Origin: CAVRCA01 sp963719345
GTDB lineage: Bacteria; Pseudomonadota; Alphaproteobacteria; Acetobacterales; Acetobacteraceae
Assembly: GCA_963719345.1 (NCBI GenBank)
Contig: CAVRCA010000002.1
Location: 1 to 64,000, forward strand
Length of the DNA stretch: 64,000 nt
Direction of reading: 5' to 3'
The notes beneath the pieces are model-generated. The model had not been told where the DNA came from. It did not search any database and saw only the letters and a program-made list of their open reading frames with translations. The position numbers were made by a program, and so were the translations under genes. Below are positions 35,863 to 44,900 of this stretch, piece after piece (position 1 is the first letter of the stretch; every line of letters starts with the position of its first letter).

Positions 35863-36748
35863 CCGGCCGCTGCTCCCAGAAATCGTAGAAGTTGAACCAG
35901 TTGAACGGATGTTGCCGGCAATGGGCGGCAAGCCGATCGGCATAGCGCGCCGTCCAGTCGCGCAACCCGCCGGGACCATTCCGCAAGGTAGTCCCGTCGG
36001 CGAAATGCTCAAGCACGACGCGGTAGTCGCGCGGCCCGACCCGCAGGCCGAAGAACAGGATCACGGGGACTCCGAGGCTCGCCGCCAGGGCCAGCGGACC
36101 GGTCGGAAACGCGGCGGGCGCACCCAGGAAACCGACCGTGGCAACGCGCCTGGTCGGGGGCGTCCGATCGGCCAGGATGCCGACGACCTCGCCGCGCGCC
36201 AGGCTCTCTTGGACGCGCAGCATGCTGTCGGGCCTGCCGATCTCGATGACGTGCTCCGCGGCCGTCGGGTCGAGCGCTTCGAACAGGGTCGTGAGCGCGC
36301 CGGAGGTGCCGCGGTACATGAGTGCCTTGACCGGCACCGGCGACTGTCGGCCGAAGACGCGCAGAACCTCGAAGCTGCCGAGATGGGAGCCGAGCAGGAT
36401 GCAGCCTCCGCCACCCTCGACGGCCTGGGCGAGGGTCTCGAACCCGCTCACCCGGATGGTGAACTGCTCCACCCGGCCCGACAGGAAAGAAATACGGTCC
36501 AGGATCACGCAAGCGAAGGTGAAGAAGTGCCGCCACGTCTCTCGCGCCTGGGGCGTGCGACCGAGCACCCGGCCGAGGTACTCTCTGGAGGCCGCCCGTG
36601 CGTGCGGCAGCCTGGCCAGGAAGTAGAGGGTGATCGGATAGAGCAGCACCAATCCGACGGGCCGCCCGAGCCGCAGGGTCAGCCAGATGATCAGCCGGAT
36701 CAGCAGGGAACTGCCGTGCTCCCGGCCGCTGCTCCAGACGGCGTTCAC
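35768..36748 (-). CDS. Lysophospholipid/lipid A-type acyltransferase of aryl polyene operon
   Basis: 326 residues, LPLAT (LpxL/HtrB-like) fold with an N-terminal hydrophobic anchor (LIIWLTLRLGRPVGLVLLYP). The active-site motif is LLGSHLGSFEVLRVFG (HX4E-type, His and Glu visible). It should attach an acyl chain to the polyene's glycerol- or sugar-linked anchor. GTG 36748 overlaps the ApeI-like stop. Homologues end near NWFNFYDFWEQRP; the extra 30 residues here overlap the LolA-like signal peptide by 95 nt, so the true stop may have been lost to an indel. Confidence 0.82.
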   Translation of the reverse strand: MNAVWSSGREHGSSLLIRLIIWLTLRLGRPVGLVLLYPITLYFLARLPHARAASREYLGRVLGRTPQARETWRHFFTFACVILDRISFLSGRVEQFTIRVSGFETLAQAVEGGGGCILLGSHLGSFEVLRVFGRQSPVPVKALMYRGTSGALTTLFEALDPTAAEHVIEIGRPDSMLRVQESLARGEVVGILADRTPPTRRVATVGFLGAPAAFPTGPLALAASLGVPVILFFGLRVGPRDYRVVLEHFADGTTLRNGPGGLRDWTARYADRLAAHCRQHPFNWFNFYDFWEQRPDVAADDGAGRGRAPAARSRRGAVAAGASRSG

Positions 36749-37044
36749 TCGGCAGCGCTGCTGGTGATGCGACCCCGCAGCGCCTCCAGGCCGGCGACAT
36801 GGCAGACGAAGGCAGCCCCGCCCGCCGGCGCATCGGCCCAGGTTACCTCGACGGCTTGTCCGGGCAGCACAGGACGAGTGAACTTGGCGCGTTCCAAGCG
36901 GATCGGTGCGCCGGAATACCGCTCGGGAGCGAGTGCCAGCACAGCCTCCAGCAGCACGACGCCGGGGACGAGCGGGCGGCCCGGGAAATGCCCGGGCAGC
37001 GACGGATGCGTGGCCGGAATCGTGAACGAACCGGTTCGCGGCAC
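36745..37044 (-). CDS. ApeI-like 3-hydroxyacyl-ACP dehydratase (FabZ-type hotdog)
   Basis: 99 residues from GTG 37044. HPSLPGHFPGRPLVPGVVLL carries the catalytic His and the FPGxPxxPG signature of FabZ-like dehydratases. Forms, in known aryl polyene systems, a heterodimer with ApeP, here encoded at 30.5 kb. Five-nt gap to the AMP-ligase stop; GTGA overlap with the acyltransferase. Confidence 0.86.
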   Translation of the reverse strand: MPRTGSFTIPATHPSLPGHFPGRPLVPGVVLLEAVLALAPERYSGAPIRLERAKFTRPVLPGQAVEVTWADAPAGGAAFVCHVAGLEALRGRITSSAAE

Positions 37045-37048
37045 GACC

Positions 37049-38419
37049 TCAATCCTCGCCGACGCACGCGCGCAGGCTCTCGATGGCCTGTTGCGGCAGC
37101 TTGCCCGTACTATTGCGAGCCAACGTGTCCACCCGGATGATCCGACGCGGCAGGAACAGCGGGTCGATGCGGGTCCGCAATCCCGCCATCACGGTGTCCG
37201 CGCTGACGCCCGGTGCCACCACGAAGGCGACGAGGCGCGCCGTCGGCCGCTCATCGAGATCCGCGGGGGCGACGAAGAGGCCGTCCACGACACCCTCGAT
37301 GTTGGTGAGAACCCGGTTGAGCGCGGCAAGCGAGGTGCGCCGGCCGCCCAGCTTGACCACGTCGGTGCGTCGCCCGAGCAGTCGGAATCGGCGGGCGTCG
37401 ATCTGCTCCACGAGATCGCTGAGCGGGTAGGGCTCCGCGAACGGGCCGGTGACGAGGACCGCGTCGTCGCCGCCGGGGGCGTCCCGGGCGTGCAGCCGCA
37501 CGCGAGGATAGGTGAGCCAGGTCTGGTCCCGTGTCGGCCGGCGACTGGCGATGGAGCCGACCTCCGTCGCCCCGAAAATCTCCCACAGCTCGGTGCTCCA
37601 TAGGCGCTCCGCCTCGGCGGCGAGATCGTCGTAGAGAGGCGCGGTGGCGGAGATCACCTGCTGAAGGGATGGCGGTTTCATCGACGCCTGGAGCAGCGCC
37701 CGGATCTGGAGCGGAGTGGTGATCAGGATGCGCGGGGCCGGCACGGCCTCCAGGGCGGTACGGACGTCCTCGGGGAAGAAGGCAGGCCCGACCCAGATCG
37801 AGGCCGAGGCGTGCAGCGGGAGCAGCACGGTGGTCTCGAACCCGTACATGTGCTGGGGCGGTACCATGCCGACCACCGAGGCTGGCTGGGCGCGGCTCAT
37901 CCGGAAGCGCCGCCCGGCATCGCGGCTCCGCGCGGCCAGGGTTCCCCAGAACTTGCGATGGCCGACCGGCTCGCCGGTGCTCCCCGACGTGAACACGATG
38001 GCCGCGAGACGGGTTGCCGGGATCAGGGGTGGCCGACCGGGGTCAGGATCAGCCAGCAGCCGCGCTTCAGCCGCAAGCGACACGGCCCGGCTGTCGCCGC
38101 CAAGCTGAGATGGCGTTATGATCCCGTGTTCGTCGGTCAGTGCGTAGGTTCCCGGATGGCGCTCGGCCAGCATCCTCAGGCGGTCCGGCGCATAGTCGCT
38201 GGTCAGCAGACTGACTTGGCCGCGCAGCACGGCCGCGGAGAACGCGACCGTGAACCGATACCGATCGCTGCACAGGTTGGCGACCTGTCCCGCCGGCGGC
38301 AGGCGCCGGGCAAGTCCTTGGACGTCCTGCAGGAATGCCGCCGTGGTGATCAAGCGATCGGCCGTGCGAAACAGCACGTCCGTCGGCGCTCGGTCGATCA
38401 GCGGAACCTGGGGGACCAT
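37049..38419 (-). CDS. ApeH-like AMP-dependent aryl acid ligase
   Basis: 456 residues, adenylating enzyme. P-loop IVFTSGSTGEPVGHRKF, then PPQHMYGFETTVLLPL, EIFGATEVGSIASRRP, GRRTDVVKLGGRRTSL hinge and RNSTGKLPQQAIESL with the catalytic Lys. It activates the aromatic starter acid (coumarate- or hydroxybenzoate-like in known systems) for loading on the ACP. The lysine-to-His change in the P-loop (PVGHRKF rather than PKGxxK) is normal for this subgroup to a degree but worth noting. ATG 38419, 63 nt below the ACP stop. Confidence 0.86.
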   Translation of the reverse strand: MVPQVPLIDRAPTDVLFRTADRLITTAAFLQDVQGLARRLPPAGQVANLCSDRYRFTVAFSAAVLRGQVSLLTSDYAPDRLRMLAERHPGTYALTDEHGIITPSQLGGDSRAVSLAAEARLLADPDPGRPPLIPATRLAAIVFTSGSTGEPVGHRKFWGTLAARSRDAGRRFRMSRAQPASVVGMVPPQHMYGFETTVLLPLHASASIWVGPAFFPEDVRTALEAVPAPRILITTPLQIRALLQASMKPPSLQQVISATAPLYDDLAAEAERLWSTELWEIFGATEVGSIASRRPTRDQTWLTYPRVRLHARDAPGGDDAVLVTGPFAEPYPLSDLVEQIDARRFRLLGRRTDVVKLGGRRTSLAALNRVLTNIEGVVDGLFVAPADLDERPTARLVAFVVAPGVSADTVMAGLRTRIDPLFLPRRIIRVDTLARNSTGKLPQQAIESLRACVGED

Positions 38420-38482
38420 CGGCGCGGTCGAACTCGATGCTGTTCATCGGGGCTGCGTGCCCAAAGCTGTCGGGAGAATGGG

Positions 38483-38755
38483 CTACTTGAGGCGCGTGTC
38501 TTCAATGTGGCGCGCCAGGTCGCGCAAGGTGGCGAAGATACGGTGGTTGCGCGCGTCGTCGGACTTGATCTCGATACCGTAGACGCGGGAAATCGAGAGC
38601 GCCAATTCCAGGGCGTCGATCGAATCAAGTCCGAGCCCCTCGCCGAACAACGGCTCCTCGGGGGCGATCTCGTCGGGACCGATTTCGAGGTGGAGTGAAT
38701 CGACGATCAGCTGCGCCACCTCAGCTTCGAGGCTGCCGGCGATGCTCCCAGTCAT
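38483..38755 (-). CDS. Acyl carrier protein of aryl polyene operon
   Basis: 90 residues, acidic, with the phosphopantetheine serine in EGLGLDSIDALELALSI. ApeE/ApeF-like. ATG 38755 has no Shine-Dalgarno of its own; it overlaps the stop of a 15-codon ORF (ATGA) that does. First structural gene of the leftward operon. Only one ACP is visible, whereas the E. coli system has two. Confidence 0.88.
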   Translation of the reverse strand: MTGSIAGSLEAEVAQLIVDSLHLEIGPDEIAPEEPLFGEGLGLDSIDALELALSISRVYGIEIKSDDARNHRIFATLRDLARHIEDTRLK

Positions 38756-38799
38756 CTCACGGGTGACCGGGTGGCCGGGGCAGGATAGGTGTTCAGCAT
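38752..38799 (-). promoter_or_regulatory. Possible leader peptide ORF ahead of the ACP gene
   Basis: ATG at 38799 is preceded by AGGAAG at ideal spacing and opens MLNTYPAPATRSPVR then TGA, whose bases overlap the ACP start in ATGA. This could be a leader peptide feeding ribosomes to the ACP start, or the displaced true N-terminus of the ACP if a base is missing. In the same 121-nt divergent region TATAAT occurs at 38811-38816 on the plus strand, about 60 nt upstream of the rightward methyltransferase gene; no clear -35 goes with it. Confidence 0.4.
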
Positions 38800-38876
38800 G
38801 GCGCTTCCTGTATAATGAATGTTCGGCGACCCGCAATCGTTGATCTCTCCTATGCGCAAGCAACTAAGGCGGGGCT

Positions 38877-39602
38877 ATGACGCAGGGCGCCCGGAACCTG
38901 TTGGCGTCGAACCGGCGGTTCTACGATCGGCTGTGGCACGCGGCGCGCCTGATTCCGCCGGATCGGTTCGCGACGTGGCCGCTGGTCTCCTCGCTGCTGC
39001 CGGGGAGACCGCGCCGGCTCGAGGTCGCGCCTGGCCTGCGGCCGCGATTGCCCCTCGAGGGGACCTGCTTCCTCGACATCAGCATGGCCGCCCTCGCTCC
39101 GCTGAAATCCGCCGGCGGGCAAGCCGTGTGCGGCACGCTCGCCGCGCTGCCCTACCCCGATCAGGTCTTCGATCTGGTATGCGCGCTCGACGTCGTCGAA
39201 CATGTCGAGGATGACGGGGCCGCGTTCGGCGAGCTGGCGCGGGTGGCCCGACCCGGCGCGGTCCTGTTGCTCTCGGTGCCGCTGCATCAATCGGCCTGGA
39301 CCCGGTTCGACGACATTGTCGGCCACGCGCGGCGCTACGGGCCCGAGCACCTCCTTGGGCAGCTTCAAGGCCACGGTTTCGAGATGGAGAGCAGCGCCGT
39401 GTACGGAATGCGGCCCCGCTCGTCGCGCCTGACCAGGTTCGGGATGTGGTTCCTCACCCGCCACCCCGCGCACGCGATGAGCGTGTACAATCGCCTGCTG
39501 TTTCCTCTCGCCTTACGTCGGCAGAACACGCTCGCGATGCGGGAGGGGCCACTGCAGACGGAGGGTGTCGACGAGGTCCTGCTGGTCTGCCGGCGGATAT
39601 AG
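38877..39602 (+). CDS. Class I SAM methyltransferase, divergent from aryl polyene operon
   Basis: 241 residues. The usual motif I glycine-rich loop is replaced by LEVAPGLRPRLPLEG, followed by CFLDISMAALAPLKSAGG, and DLVCALDVVEHVEDD is a clear motif III. Fits methyltransferases such as ApeB that methylate the aryl head group. ATG 38877 has AAGGCGGGG upstream. It shares the divergent promoter region with the ACP-led operon. Confidence 0.78.
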   Translation: MTQGARNLLASNRRFYDRLWHAARLIPPDRFATWPLVSSLLPGRPRRLEVAPGLRPRLPLEGTCFLDISMAALAPLKSAGGQAVCGTLAALPYPDQVFDLVCALDVVEHVEDDGAAFGELARVARPGAVLLLSVPLHQSAWTRFDDIVGHARRYGPEHLLGQLQGHGFEMESSAVYGMRPRSSRLTRFGMWFLTRHPAHAMSVYNRLLFPLALRRQNTLAMREGPLQTEGVDEVLLVCRRI

Positions 39603-39684
39603 GCACGGGCGGTGGAGTGGGGCGGCGTGTCCCGCTACGATCTGGCCGACCCGCCACCATTTGATTTACCCACAGGACGCGTTC

Positions 39685-41230
39685 ATGCCCTCTCCCTCGT
39701 CGGCGGCTGCGGCGCTGCCCAGCCGCCCAGGTAATTTGTCTCGGGCGATGGAGTGGGCCTGCACGCCCTCCGGCGGCGTTGCGCTGCTGATCGCCGCGAC
39801 CCTGCTGCTTCGGCTCCTGTTTGCCGCGGCACTCGGCCTCGGAATCGACGAGAGCTACATGGTCGCCGCGGGACGCCACCCGCAACTCGGCTATTTCGAC
39901 CATCCCCCGATCGCCTGGTGGCTTGCGTGGGCAGCTTCCCGCCTGCTTGGCGACGACACCGCTTTCGTCGTTCGGCTGCCGTTCGTGGCGCTGTTCGCGC
40001 TGAGCACGTTCCTGATGTATCGGATCACGGCACGGCTGTTCGGTGCCCGTCCCGGCTTCTGGGCGGCGGTGGCCCTGAATCTGGCGCCGGTTTTCGGCGT
40101 GACCACCGGAACGTGGGTGCTGCCCGATGGGCCGCTGACGGCGGCACTGCTCGGCGCGCTTGCCTGCTTGCTCGGAGCGCTCCCGGCACGGGGCCGGGCG
40201 GCGTGGGGATGGTGGCTCGGCGCCGGTGCCTGCGCCGGGATCGCACTCTGCTCCAAATACACGGCCGTCCTCACCTTCGCGGGTGCCGTCCTCTATCTGG
40301 TCAGCGATCGGGATGAGGGAAGAAAGTGGCTTGCCCGGCCGCACCCCTATGCGGCGGCGCTGCTCAGCGCGACGATGTTCTTGCCGGTCGTCGTCTGGAA
40401 TGCGGGGCACGGCTGGACGTCGTTCCTGTTCCAGGGCGGCCGGGCGGTGGGCCGGTTCCATCCGTGGGGGCCGCTGTCCCTCCTCGGCGGCGAAGCCGTG
40501 TTCCTGCTGCCGTGGATCTGGGCGGCGTTGATGCTGTGTGCCGCCGGGGCGCTGCGGCGGGGCAGGCAGGGCCACGCCAGTTGGCTGCTGCTCTGCCTGG
40601 CAGCGCCTCCCATCCTGCTCTTTCTCCTTGTCTCGTTCTGGAGCCACGTGCTGTTCCACTGGGCCTCGCCCGGCTACCTCATGCTGCTGCCTTTGCTCGG
40701 GGACGCGATCGCCCGGAGACTGGACAGTCGCGCCTTGCGGGTCGGGTTGGCGGCGACAGCAACGTTGGTGCTCGCCGGGGTGGCCCTGGTCGGCACGGAG
40801 GTGCGGCTGAACTGGTTGCCCTCCGTGCTCGAGGATTTCCCAGTCGGCGCCGACCCTGACCTCGACGCGGTGGACTGGACCTCGCTGCGAGCCGACCTCG
40901 AATCGCGGGGCCTGCTGGCGCGGCCAGGATTGGTGGTGGCGGCGACCCGCTGGCACGACGCCGGCAAGATCGATTACGCGCTTGGCGGCGCCATGCCGGT
41001 CATCTGTCTTGGACCCGACCCGCGCGAATACGGCGAGATCGCACCGGTTGCCCGGTATTCTGGACGCGACGTGCTGATCGTGGTCCCTCGCGGAACGCTG
41101 GCGGGGGTCGTCCGGCGGTTCGGATCGCTGTTCGAACTCTCTCCAGGTGGTCGAGCCCTCGTACGTGCTGCACGAAGGCAGCCTGGGCATGATGCTGCCG
41201 ATGTTCATCGGGCACCGGCTGCGTGGCTGA
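39685..41230 (+). CDS. ArnT-like glycosyltransferase, GT39 family (apparent frameshift near 3' end)
   Basis: Polytopic membrane glycosyltransferase using polyprenyl-phosphate sugars. N-terminal catalytic loop GLGIDESYMVAAGRHPQLGY (Asp-Glu) followed by YFDHPPIAWWLAW, then about ten hydrophobic helices and a soluble tail (SLRADLESRGLLARPGLVVA). Near 41138-41142 the frame seems to slip: removing one base gives LQVVEPSYVLHEGSLGMMLP and FIGHRLRG, ending at 41230, instead of a longer Arg/Ala-rich tail. About 514 residues. ATG 39685 has AGGA upstream. It may modify lipid A or another envelope glycolipid. Confidence 0.82.
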
Positions 41231-41246
41231 CCGTCGCCGTGCTGAC

Positions 41247-42239
41247 ATGATCGGATCGCTGCGCGCCCTCATCAGGCGAGACATCCGCGTCGATACCGAC
41301 GTGCGCGCCAAGTCCGAAACCCACCTCCCCGTCACGACTTTAGGGCGACGAGGGGCGGCCGAGGGGCTACTTCGCGTCGGCCTGCGATCCAGTTGGACCG
41401 CCGACCTCTACCATCGCGCGCTTCGGACCTCGTGGCGGGTCTTTCTGCTCGTCACCACCGGGATCTATATCGCGGCGAACCTGGCGTTCGGTTTTCTGTA
41501 TTATCTGCAGCCGGGAGCGATCGCGAACGCCCGCCCGGGCTGGTTCCGCGACGCCTTCTTCTTCAGCGTCGAGACATTCGGGACGATCGGCTACGGCGTC
41601 CTGTCGCCGGCGACCGACTACGCCAACATCGTCATGACAATCGAAGTGTTGTGCGGCATCGTGATGGTGGCGCTGACGACGGGCTTGATGTTCGCCCGGG
41701 TATCGCGCCCGACGGCCCGTGTCCTGTTCAGCAAGGTCGCCGTGGTCGCGGTCTACAACGGCGTCCCGACGCTCATGGTCCGGATGGGAAACCAGCGGGC
41801 GAGCCGGATCGTGCAGGCCGAGGTCGGCATGACGTTGGTAAGCGACGAGCAAACCAAGGAAGGGATGTCCATCCGACGCTTCTACGATCTGCGGCTGTCG
41901 CGGGAGCGCACGCCGATCTTCGCGATGTCCTATCTCGCCATGCACGCGCTGGACGAGTCGAGCCCGTTATACGGCGCGACGCGGCAGCGGCTGGAGGACA
42001 TCGAAGCCGAGATCCTGGTGACCGTCACCGGGCTTGAGGAAACGATGGCGCAGACGGTTCACGCCCGCGCATCCTACCTTCCCGATGAAATCCTGTTCGG
42101 TCACCGCTACGCGGACATTTTTGGAGTGACCGAGGACGGGCAGCGTGCCATCGACTACCGACGGTTCCATCTTACCGAAAAAATCCCGGATGCCGTCTTA
42201 GCGGAGACCGTTCTGGACGTTGCGCGGTACACCGAATAG
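41247..42239 (+). CDS. Inward-rectifier K+ channel, KirBac type
   Basis: 330 residues. Two transmembrane helices (FLLVTTGIYIAANLAFGFLY and IVMTIEVLCGIVMVALTTG) flank a pore loop with the selectivity filter TIGYG (about residues 112-116). A cytoplasmic Ig-like domain follows (TLMVRMGNQRASRIVQAEVG, typical Kir C-terminus). Start ATG 41247 chosen; GTG 41223 would add 8 residues and overlap the GT39 stop. Part of an envelope and ion-homeostasis stretch that also holds a cation/proton antiporter. Confidence 0.9.
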   Translation: MIGSLRALIRRDIRVDTDVRAKSETHLPVTTLGRRGAAEGLLRVGLRSSWTADLYHRALRTSWRVFLLVTTGIYIAANLAFGFLYYLQPGAIANARPGWFRDAFFFSVETFGTIGYGVLSPATDYANIVMTIEVLCGIVMVALTTGLMFARVSRPTARVLFSKVAVVAVYNGVPTLMVRMGNQRASRIVQAEVGMTLVSDEQTKEGMSIRRFYDLRLSRERTPIFAMSYLAMHALDESSPLYGATRQRLEDIEAEILVTVTGLEETMAQTVHARASYLPDEILFGHRYADIFGVTEDGQRAIDYRRFHLTEKIPDAVLAETVLDVARYTE

Positions 42240-42252
42240 GGCGCCGGCCGCA

Positions 42253-43491
42253 TCAGCTTCCGGCAGGCTGTGTCTCCTCAGTCATACGGGTCGGATGCGG
42301 CAGGCCGAGTACAGCGAGCATCGCAACCCCATAGGCCAAGCTGGAGGCCAGAAATGGGGCGCCCGGGAAGTGCAGTAGCGCGCCGGGTCGGGTAAAGGCG
42401 CCGAACAGCCAGCCGGCGACCAGGGGCGAGACGATGGCGGTAAGACCCTGCAGCGACGCGAGGGCTCCTTGCGCCTCGCCCTGACGGTCCGGTCCGGCGC
42501 GGACGGAGATCATCGCCTGGACCGCCGGCCCGCTGATCGCACCGAACGCCTGCAGCGCGATCCCCATGAAGATCATCCATCCGGCACCGGCGAGGGCGAA
42601 GCAGAGGAAGGCGGCCCCTGCCAGCGCGTAGCCGGCGAGGGCGGTGCGCCGCTCGCCGAGTGCCGGAAGGATGCGCCTGATCAGCAAGCCCTGCACGACC
42701 GCCGAGCCGAGACCGGCTGCTGCCAGCGCCAGCCCATTCTGCTGGGGCCCCCAGCCGAACCGCATCTGGTTGGCCAATACGAAGCTGCTCTGCAATGAGC
42801 CGAGGGCAAACCAGCCGCAGCACCAGGCGAGCGCCAGCCGCCTGCGGGCGCGGTCGGCCCCGACGATGCTCAACGTGGCGATCGGATTGGCGAGCCGCCA
42901 TTCGAAGGCGCGTCGCCTGTCGTGCGGCAGGCTCTCCGGCAGCGCGACGATGCCGTAAAGAAGGTTGCAGCCGGCGAGCCCGGCGGCGACCATGAACGGA
43001 ACGCGCAGCCCATAGGCGCCGAGCAGGCCGCCGAACGCGGGACCGAGCACGAACCCGAGCCCGAACGCGGCCCCCACCAGCCCGAACCGTTGAGCGCGTC
43101 GGGCCGGTGGCGTGACGTCCGCGATGTAGGCGGTCGCGGCTGACGCGTTGGCCGCGGTGGCACCCGCGATCAGCCGTCCGACGAACAGCCAGGCGAGCGT
43201 CGGCGCCCATGTCAGCAGCAGGTAGTTGACGGAGATGCCGGCGAGCGAGACGAGCAGGATCGGTCGCCGTCCGTAGCGGTCGCTCAGCGCGCCCAGCACC
43301 GGGGCGCAGACGACCTGCATCGCCGAGAACACGGCGAGCAGCGAGCCCATCCATAATGCTGCGGCGGACGCGGTCGAGCCCGTGAGTTGCTCGACGAGGT
43401 TGGGCACCACCGGGATGATGATGCCGAAACTCAGGGCGTCGAGGGCGAGCGTCGCGAGGACGAAGCGGACGGAAGCCGAGCCTCGTTTCAT
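42253..43491 (-). CDS. MFS efflux transporter, TetA-like
   Basis: 412 residues, 12 predicted helices. Motif A between helices 2 and 3 reads LGALSDRYGRRPILL, and GRLIAGATAANASAATAYIAD (antiporter region) follows. This is the DHA1/TCR group that exports drugs by proton exchange. Tet genes proper need not be implied; no adjacent TetR-type repressor is present. Divergent from the RND adaptor gene across 189 nt. Confidence 0.86.
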   Translation of the reverse strand: MKRGSASVRFVLATLALDALSFGIIIPVVPNLVEQLTGSTASAAALWMGSLLAVFSAMQVVCAPVLGALSDRYGRRPILLVSLAGISVNYLLLTWAPTLAWLFVGRLIAGATAANASAATAYIADVTPPARRAQRFGLVGAAFGLGFVLGPAFGGLLGAYGLRVPFMVAAGLAGCNLLYGIVALPESLPHDRRRAFEWRLANPIATLSIVGADRARRRLALAWCCGWFALGSLQSSFVLANQMRFGWGPQQNGLALAAAGLGSAVVQGLLIRRILPALGERRTALAGYALAGAAFLCFALAGAGWMIFMGIALQAFGAISGPAVQAMISVRAGPDRQGEAQGALASLQGLTAIVSPLVAGWLFGAFTRPGALLHFPGAPFLASSLAYGVAMLAVLGLPHPTRMTEETQPAGS

Positions 43492-43680
43492 CCGGAAACC
43501 CTGCTCGACAGCAGCAACGGAGACCTCGTGCCGGGGCGGCGCGCCACCAAGCCGCCGGTTTGATCGCCACGGACCATGCCGGACCACGCGCAGGGGCGCC
43601 AGGGCTGTCCCGGAGCAGGCGTTCCATCGGAGGTTGCCAACCTGAATGGATTTTGGCTCAATACTCGACGGGGGTTTCAC

Positions 43681-44890
43681 ATGCTGAGCAACGTTGGGGC
43701 GGCTCGGCCGATGCGCGCGGGTCGAACTTGGCGGGCAGGACTGTGCCGCACGGCGCTCGTGCTCTGTCTGGCCTTGCTGATCGGCTGCAAGGAAAAGAAC
43801 AGCTTCGTCGCGCCCCCACCTCAGCAGGTCGGTGTCGCACAGCCGCTGAAGCAGCTTGTCACCCCGTGGCTCGAGGTGACCGGCAACGTGGTCCCAACCA
43901 ACTCCGTCGACCTGGTAGCCCGCATCCAGGGGATGCTCACCAGCATCGACTACATCGACGGGGCGATGGCCCACAAAGGCGACACGTTGTTCGTCATCGA
44001 GCCCGCTCCGTACCAGGCCAGAGTACCAGCAGGCGCAGGCCGCGCTCGCCGCGACCCAGGCCCAGCTCACCCAGGCGGAGGCGGAGTTCAACCGGCAGGC
44101 CAGCCTCGGGCGGAGCGACTTCGCCTCGCAATCCTCGGTCGACCAGGCGCGATCCAACCGTGATGTCCTGCGGGCCAATCTTTCCAACCAGCAGGCCGGT
44201 GTCACCCTGGCGGCGATCAATCTCGGCTATACGCGCGTCACCGCGCCGTTCGACGGCGTGGTCACGGCCCATCTCGTCTCGGCCGGTGAGCTGGTCGGCG
44301 CGACGAGCCCGACCAAGCTCGCCGAGATCATCCAGCTCGATCCGATCTTTGTGAACTTCACCCTGAGCGAGCAAGACGTTGCACGGATCAGGGCCGGACT
44401 GGCCCGACGCGGGCTGACCGTGCGCGACCTGTCGAAAGTCCCGGTCGAGGTCGGCCTGGTGAGCGAGGCCGGGTATCCGCACCAGGGCACGCTGGACTAC
44501 GTCGAACCGCAACTCGATCCGACGACGGGAACGCTCGCCGCCCGGGGCGTGTTCGCCAACGCCGACCGGGCGCTGCTGGCGGGCAATTTCGTCCGCGTGC
44601 GTATCCCGACCGACCAGCAGCGGCCCATGCTGCTGGTCCCGGACCGCGCTCTCGGAGCGGATCAGGGCGGCCGCTATCTGCTCGTGCTGAACAAGGAGGA
44701 TGTCGTCGAACAGCGGAGCGTGCAGACGGGGCAGGCGGTCGGCGGCCTGCGTGCCATCGATGACGGTCTCATGCCCGATGACAGGGTGGTGATCGACGGC
44801 CTGCAGCGCGCCGTGGTCGGCAGCAAGGTCGCGCCCCGCCAGGCGCAGGTCACGCCCGATGCCCAGGCGGCGGCGCTCGCCCAGCAATGA
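43681..44890 (+). CDS. RND efflux periplasmic adaptor (membrane fusion) lipoprotein, one apparent frameshift
   Basis: HlyD/AcrA-type adaptor. Lipobox LLIGC at about residues 34-38 makes it a lipoprotein. Lipoyl and alpha-hairpin parts (VDLVARIQGMLTSIDYIDG, then AQLTQAEAEFNRQASLGR) and a beta-barrel (ITLGYTRVTAPFDG-like: NLGYTRVTAPFDGVVTAHLV) are present. The frame slips at 44020: removing one A restores YQAEYQQAQAALAATQA. Repaired length about 402. Ten nt downstream starts its pump gene. The gene diverges from an MFS transporter. Confidence 0.85.
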
Positions 44891-44900
44891 CGCAATTCCG

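Noticed and set aside
42253..43491. Tetracycline resistance gene
   Set aside because: The protein is TetA-like in fold and motif A, but lacks a neighbouring repressor and family-specific evidence; called only as an MFS exporter.
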